Source: Candidatus Nitrosopumilus sp. (GTDB lineage Archaea > Thermoproteota > Nitrososphaeria > Nitrososphaerales > Nitrosopumilaceae). Taken from it: DNA of 64,000 bases. Positions 61,140-64,000 of the stretch are shown in pieces. Location of the stretch: the NCBI GenBank assembly GCA_028351415.1, contig JAOMJV010000002.1:34410-98409 (forward strand), in the 5' to 3' direction. Numbering within the stretch: the first letter of the stretch is position 1; every line of letters begins with the position of its first letter. The position numbers were made by a program, and so were the translations under genes. The notes beneath the pieces were generated by a model that searched no databases, was not told the origin of the DNA, and saw only the letters and a list, made by a program, of their open reading frames with translations.

Positions 61140-61814
61140 TTATCCTAAACTTGTGATTAGCGGAATGATATCTTTTTTTACACATACGATCATTGGAATG
61201 TCATTTTTTACGTATGTTGAAACTTGAGTTTCTCTTAAATCCATGATTAAATCTTGAAAATCTCTGATATCATCTACCTCAAATGCTAGCATGAAATCTT
61301 CATCGTGAATTCCAAATGAATACGTGGTATTGAGTACTATTTGTGGGTATTTCCTGCTAACTGCTATGTGTTCATCCATTATTTCTTGACGTTTTTCCTT
61401 TGGCAGTAGATACCATTCTCTTGTTTTTGTAAATGGATAAACTATGACATGTTTTTTCTGATTATCTCCTTTAATGAAACCTAATGTTTTCTGGTCTTGT
61501 ACATAAAATGATGGTCTTGTACATGATAAATATGTCATTGATGGAATGATATATTTTCCAAATACCGTTTTGTATAATTTTTCAATTACTGTTTGAATTT
61601 CTTCAACTGTGGGTGCTGCAAACCAAAACAAAAAATCTGTATCATCACGTAATCCTAAATTAGAATAGGTTCTAAACATTATTCCTGAATTTTTGATAAT
61701 GTTTTCTACTTCTTTTGCAGATTCCTCTTTTGCCAAATCTGCCATCCATCTCCATTTTGGATCAACTTTGAAAAATGAGAAATTAAAAAAATACTGTTCA
61801 CTCTTTTCTGACAT
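61140..61814 (-). CDS. Chlorite dismutase-family heme protein (HemQ-like)
   Basis: 224 residues. It has the HemQ/Cld core: KKHVIVYPFTKTREWYLLPKEKRQEIMDEHI near 110-140, VLNTTYSFGIHDEDFMLAFEVDD and DLIMDLRETQVSTYV. HemQ (coproheme decarboxylase) turns iron-coproporphyrin III into heme b in actinobacteria and firmicutes. It lies near hemA, hemB and the siroheme decarboxylase, so a heme-making role is more likely than chlorite removal. The active-site Tyr of VYPF may be the radical residue, which is inference. Confidence 0.82.
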   Translation of the reverse strand: MSEKSEQYFFNFSFFKVDPKWRWMADLAKEESAKEVENIIKNSGIMFRTYSNLGLRDDTDFLFWFAAPTVEEIQTVIEKLYKTVFGKYIIPSMTYLSCTRPSFYVQDQKTLGFIKGDNQKKHVIVYPFTKTREWYLLPKEKRQEIMDEHIAVSRKYPQIVLNTTYSFGIHDEDFMLAFEVDDIRDFQDLIMDLRETQVSTYVKNDIPMIVCVKKDIIPLITSLG

Positions 61815-61861
61815 AATTTTTAATTTCTAAAACCCTATTTAAATAAAAAACATGTTATTTA

Positions 61862-62125
61862 CTATGACATTTCTATGATTTTTTCTTTAGATTTATGACC
61901 TGATTTGATTTCTATTGCTGTTGTAGATATTGCAAAATATTTTGCAATTTTTTTAATGATTTCTTTATTTGCCTCGCATTTGATTGGTTTTGATTTAATT
62001 CCCATAGATATTTGATCTTTTTCAATTTTTAAGAAATCTTTAGAAAATTGTACTTGAACTTTGTAAATCAATATTTTTTTAAAATTTGGTTTAGATTTAA
62101 TTATGCTGTTTTTTCTAAAGCCCAT
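61862..62125 (-). CDS. DUF167 (YggU-family) protein
   Basis: 87 residues. The second half fits the small DUF167 family: ISMGIKSKPIKCEANKEIIKKIAKYFAI and EIKSGHKSKEKII, with the conserved A-N..I and SG..S..K marks. Function in the family is unknown. The ATG at 62125 overlaps sufC by 25 bases; an internal TTG near 62074 is another possible start. Confidence 0.7.
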   Translation of the reverse strand: MGFRKNSIIKSKPNFKKILIYKVQVQFSKDFLKIEKDQISMGIKSKPIKCEANKEIIKKIAKYFAISTTAIEIKSGHKSKEKIIEMS

Positions 62126-62871
62126 TCGTAACCTTCGGCTTCTAGTTTTTGTGCAAGAGATGCATCCCCTGTTTGTAGAACTTTACCTTCTGCAAATACA
62201 TGTACAAAGTCTAACTTATCTAAGAAATTTAGAATTCTGGCATAGTGAGTAATTATAATTACTGTTGCGTCTTTTGTTGATACTTTACTTATTGCTTGAG
62301 CTACTGATTGAACTGCATCAATATCTAATCCTGAATCTGGTTCATCTAAAATTGAAATTTTGGGTTTTAAAACTGCCATTTGTAATACTTCTGCACGTTT
62401 TTTCTCTCCTCCTGAAAAACCTTCATTTAGATATCTTGATAGAAACTCTTCTCTTAATCCTACTTTAGCTATGTTTTCCTTAAGATATTTTTGAAATTCT
62501 CTTACGGTGATGAACACTTCTCTGTCATCTCCATCCATTGCTTTACTTAGAGAATTATATGCTGTTCTTAGAAAGTGAGAAAATCCTACTCCTGAAACTT
62601 CAGTTGGATATTGAAATGCTAAAAACAATCCTTTTTTTGCCCTTTGATCTGCTGTTAATTCTAAAATACTTTCACCATCTAATAGAATATCACCTTTAGT
62701 GACTTGATATTTTGGATGTGCTAGTAATGTGTAAGCTAGTGTACTTTTTCCTGAACCGTTTGGGCCCATAATGGCATGTACCTCTCCAGGACCTGTTTTT
62801 AGATTGACCCCTTTGAGAATTTCTTTATCCCCTATTGACACGTGTAGGTCTCTAATTTCTAATACTACCAT
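62101..62871 (-). CDS. sufC: Fe-S assembly ATPase SufC
   Basis: 256 residues. ABC-type ATPase that drives the SufBCD scaffold: Walker A GPNGSGKST near 36, signature FSGGEKKRAEVLQM near 153 and Walker B ISILDEPDSGLD near 173. An upstream TATATAG lies about 30 bases before the ATG. In most archaea sufC sits next to sufB; here they are about 17 kb apart on opposite strands. Confidence 0.95.
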   Translation of the reverse strand: MVVLEIRDLHVSIGDKEILKGVNLKTGPGEVHAIMGPNGSGKSTLAYTLLAHPKYQVTKGDILLDGESILELTADQRAKKGLFLAFQYPTEVSGVGFSHFLRTAYNSLSKAMDGDDREVFITVREFQKYLKENIAKVGLREEFLSRYLNEGFSGGEKKRAEVLQMAVLKPKISILDEPDSGLDIDAVQSVAQAISKVSTKDATVIIITHYARILNFLDKLDFVHVFAEGKVLQTGDASLAQKLEAEGYEWALEKTA

Positions 62872-62939
62872 AACTAAAATATTTTTGATTCTCTATATAA
62901 TACCGACGAAATTTAGCTAATCCTAATTGGTATTTTAAT

Positions 62940-62969
62940 AATGAAATGAAAAGGGGTGGGGGGTGTGTG
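62940..62969 (-). terminator. C-rich 3' end of tfb
   Basis: Just after the tfb stop, the reverse strand reads CACACACCCCCCACCCCTTTT, a long C run ending in T, unlike anything else in this AT-rich window. It may be a pause/termination signal or bound by an RNA-binding protein. Confidence 0.35.
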
Positions 62970-63929
62970 TTAACATTTGGCCAGAGATGGTCTCAATGTA
63001 ATTTTGAGTTTATGACTTGTTAGAATCTCTTTACATCTGTTTCTGATAGTAACTTCTGTAACTCCTGCAACACTTGAAACGTCTCTTTGTAGGATATTTT
63101 GTCCAAGTAGTACTGATGAAACATACAGATACGCTGCAGCAATCCCATTTGGTGATTTTCCATCTGTAATGCTGCTATCTTTTGTTTTTTCAGCAATTTC
63201 TAAGGCTAATCTTTCTACTCTAACCTCAGTCTGCGTAGTATTTGCTATCTTTGAGATGTATTTGTCCATAGTTAGTACTGGAGCTTTTAATGAGCCCATT
63301 TCCATTACCATGGTTCTGTAATATCTTGCTGCAAGTTTTGTTTTTGATTTAACATCTTTTCCTGGAACAATTCCTCGGCAAATTTCTTCTAATGATCTTA
63401 CTACGTCACATTGTTTGCATGCCATGTAAATTGTAGCTGCTGTGATGCAAACTACTGATTTTCCTTTAACATCTATGTGTCCGTCTAAATTTCTGTATAT
63501 CATTGAAGTAGTTTCTAACACATTCTTTGAAAGATTAAGTGATTCGCATGTTTCGCCCATTTTTGCTAAAACATTTGCAAGTCGTCTTTCTTTTGGTGTT
63601 GACACTCTTACTCTTTGTTGCCATTTTCTGAGATGATTCATTTGGTTTTTAACTTCATGGTTGATGGTTTTACCACTAAAGTCTTTTGAACTAATTGAAA
63701 TCTCAGTTGTTATTCCCAAATCATGTTGAGAATAGGTTGTTTGTCCTGTTGCTCTTGCAAGCTTCATTTTATCTTCGAGATTCGAACTTATTGTTTCTGG
63801 ACCACAATCTGCAATCTGATCGTCGACAACTATTCCACAACCAGAACAGATTAGTTCGCCATTCTGCATGTCATCAACTAATGATGATGATCTGCATTCC
63901 GGACAGTTTTGGGTTTGTAATATGTTCAT
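62970..63929 (-). CDS. tfb: Transcription initiation factor TFB
   Basis: 319 residues. An N-terminal zinc ribbon (CPECRSSSLVDDMQNGELICSGCG) is followed by a B-reader region and two cyclin folds (first about 120-215; second about 220-310 with SPNGIAAAYLYVSS). TFB bridges TBP-promoter and RNA polymerase. Thaumarchaeota carry many TFB paralogues. Its start overlaps the upstream gene by three bases. Confidence 0.95.
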   Translation of the reverse strand: MNILQTQNCPECRSSSLVDDMQNGELICSGCGIVVDDQIADCGPETISSNLEDKMKLARATGQTTYSQHDLGITTEISISSKDFSGKTINHEVKNQMNHLRKWQQRVRVSTPKERRLANVLAKMGETCESLNLSKNVLETTSMIYRNLDGHIDVKGKSVVCITAATIYMACKQCDVVRSLEEICRGIVPGKDVKSKTKLAARYYRTMVMEMGSLKAPVLTMDKYISKIANTTQTEVRVERLALEIAEKTKDSSITDGKSPNGIAAAYLYVSSVLLGQNILQRDVSSVAGVTEVTIRNRCKEILTSHKLKITLRPSLAKC

Positions 63930-64000
63930 CTTCTATTTCTCCTAAATCTTTTTGGTGTAGTTGCAGCAGATTGCTCAAACATGAAAACCTTTTTTCCAAC
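63926..64000 (-). CDS. C-terminus of an upstream gene, probably Gar1 (cut by the window)
   Basis: The last 24 residues of a frame entering from beyond 64000: VGKKVFMFEQSAATTPKRFRRNRR, stop TGA overlapping the TFB ATG (ATGA). The basic tail after a VGKKVF strand fits Gar1, the H/ACA RNP protein gene that often precedes tfb in archaea. Too short for certainty. Confidence 0.5.
   Translation of the reverse strand, partial: VGKKVFMFEQSAATTPKRFRRNRR

Noticed and set aside
61140-61814. Naming the Cld-family protein a true chlorite dismutase
   Set aside because: No perchlorate/chlorate genes are near; neighbours are heme genes, and the sequence is closer to HemQ-type proteins.
1-64000. CRISPR arrays, IS elements or prophage
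   Set aside because: No regularly spaced direct repeats, transposase or phage structural genes were seen when reading through.

Overview
The window is AT-rich archaeal DNA, almost certainly from a marine ammonia-oxidising member of the Nitrososphaerota (Thaumarchaeota), close to Nitrosopumilus or Nitrosarchaeum. The signs are archaeal information genes (RNA polymerase subunit D, uS9/uL13/eL18, exosome Rrp4/Rrp41/Rrp42, SBDS, Nob1, TFB, EndA, an XPF-type nuclease), an Amt transporter with a PII protein, a bicarbonate transporter pair, an archaeal siroheme-type heme route, a secreted protein with the WIKNNAGWW repeat that I associate with this lineage, many GTG/TTG starts, and TATA boxes about 25 bases before start codons, which fits leaderless transcripts. 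I saw no insertion sequence, prophage or CRISPR array.

Layout. 1-7.3 kb: cofE (coenzyme F420), two tandem leuCD pairs of different subfamilies, a sugar nucleotidyltransferase, and the reverse-strand rpoD-rpl18e-rpl13-rps9 operon. 7.3-12.8 kb: the SBDS-exosome-rpl37ae-pcc1-prefoldin run, then an XPF nuclease and a SIMPL protein. 12.8-19.9 kb: nob1, nadK, a rhodanese, a zinc-ferredoxin-like protein, a large GT2 glycosyltransferase and a coiled-coil protein. 19.9-25.9 kb: a mixed stretch with a 35-residue zinc-finger protein, a candidate C/D-box RNA, a CPA2 antiporter, tRNA-Gly and tRNA-Glu, rpl10e, endA, a decayed phospholipase-D-like protein, a putative nucleotidyltransferase and a 48-residue metallothionein-like protein. 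25.9-33.7 kb: a secreted repeat protein and a nitrogen region where amt diverges from an operon of PII plus three tiny proteins, followed by a ferredoxin reductase-like enzyme and a second PII-like protein with an extra domain. 33.7-40.4 kb: an ABC exporter, PhoU-like/Pit phosphate uptake, SbtA/SbtB bicarbonate uptake and an arsenic locus (arsR/arsC/aquaporin). 40.4-49.4 kb: hemL-hemC-cobA-hemD, then sufB-sufD-Rieske-sufS-sufU. 49.4-55.4 kb: pgk, PAP2, hypotheticals, an SSB, an intron-containing tRNA-Leu, a second zinc-finger microprotein, and VTT-like and HD proteins. 55.4-64 kb: hemB, hemA, a precorrin-2 dehydrogenase, a fused siroheme decarboxylase, an aldo-keto reductase, a chlorite-dismutase-family protein, sufC, TFB and the end of a probable gar1.

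How the parts work together. Seven tetrapyrrole steps from glutamyl-tRNA to sirohydrochlorin, plus siroheme decarboxylase and a HemQ-like protein, lie in two blocks 11 kb apart. The Suf genes are likewise split. Ammonium, bicarbonate and phosphate uptake lie within 9 kb, with three PII-superfamily proteins among them. The least explained material is a set of very short genes (30-55 codons), several with their own promoters. Two of these encode single C2H2-like zinc fingers with a perfect palindrome just before the start codon. The operon of PII and tiny membrane proteins opposite amt is the best candidate for an undescribed system.
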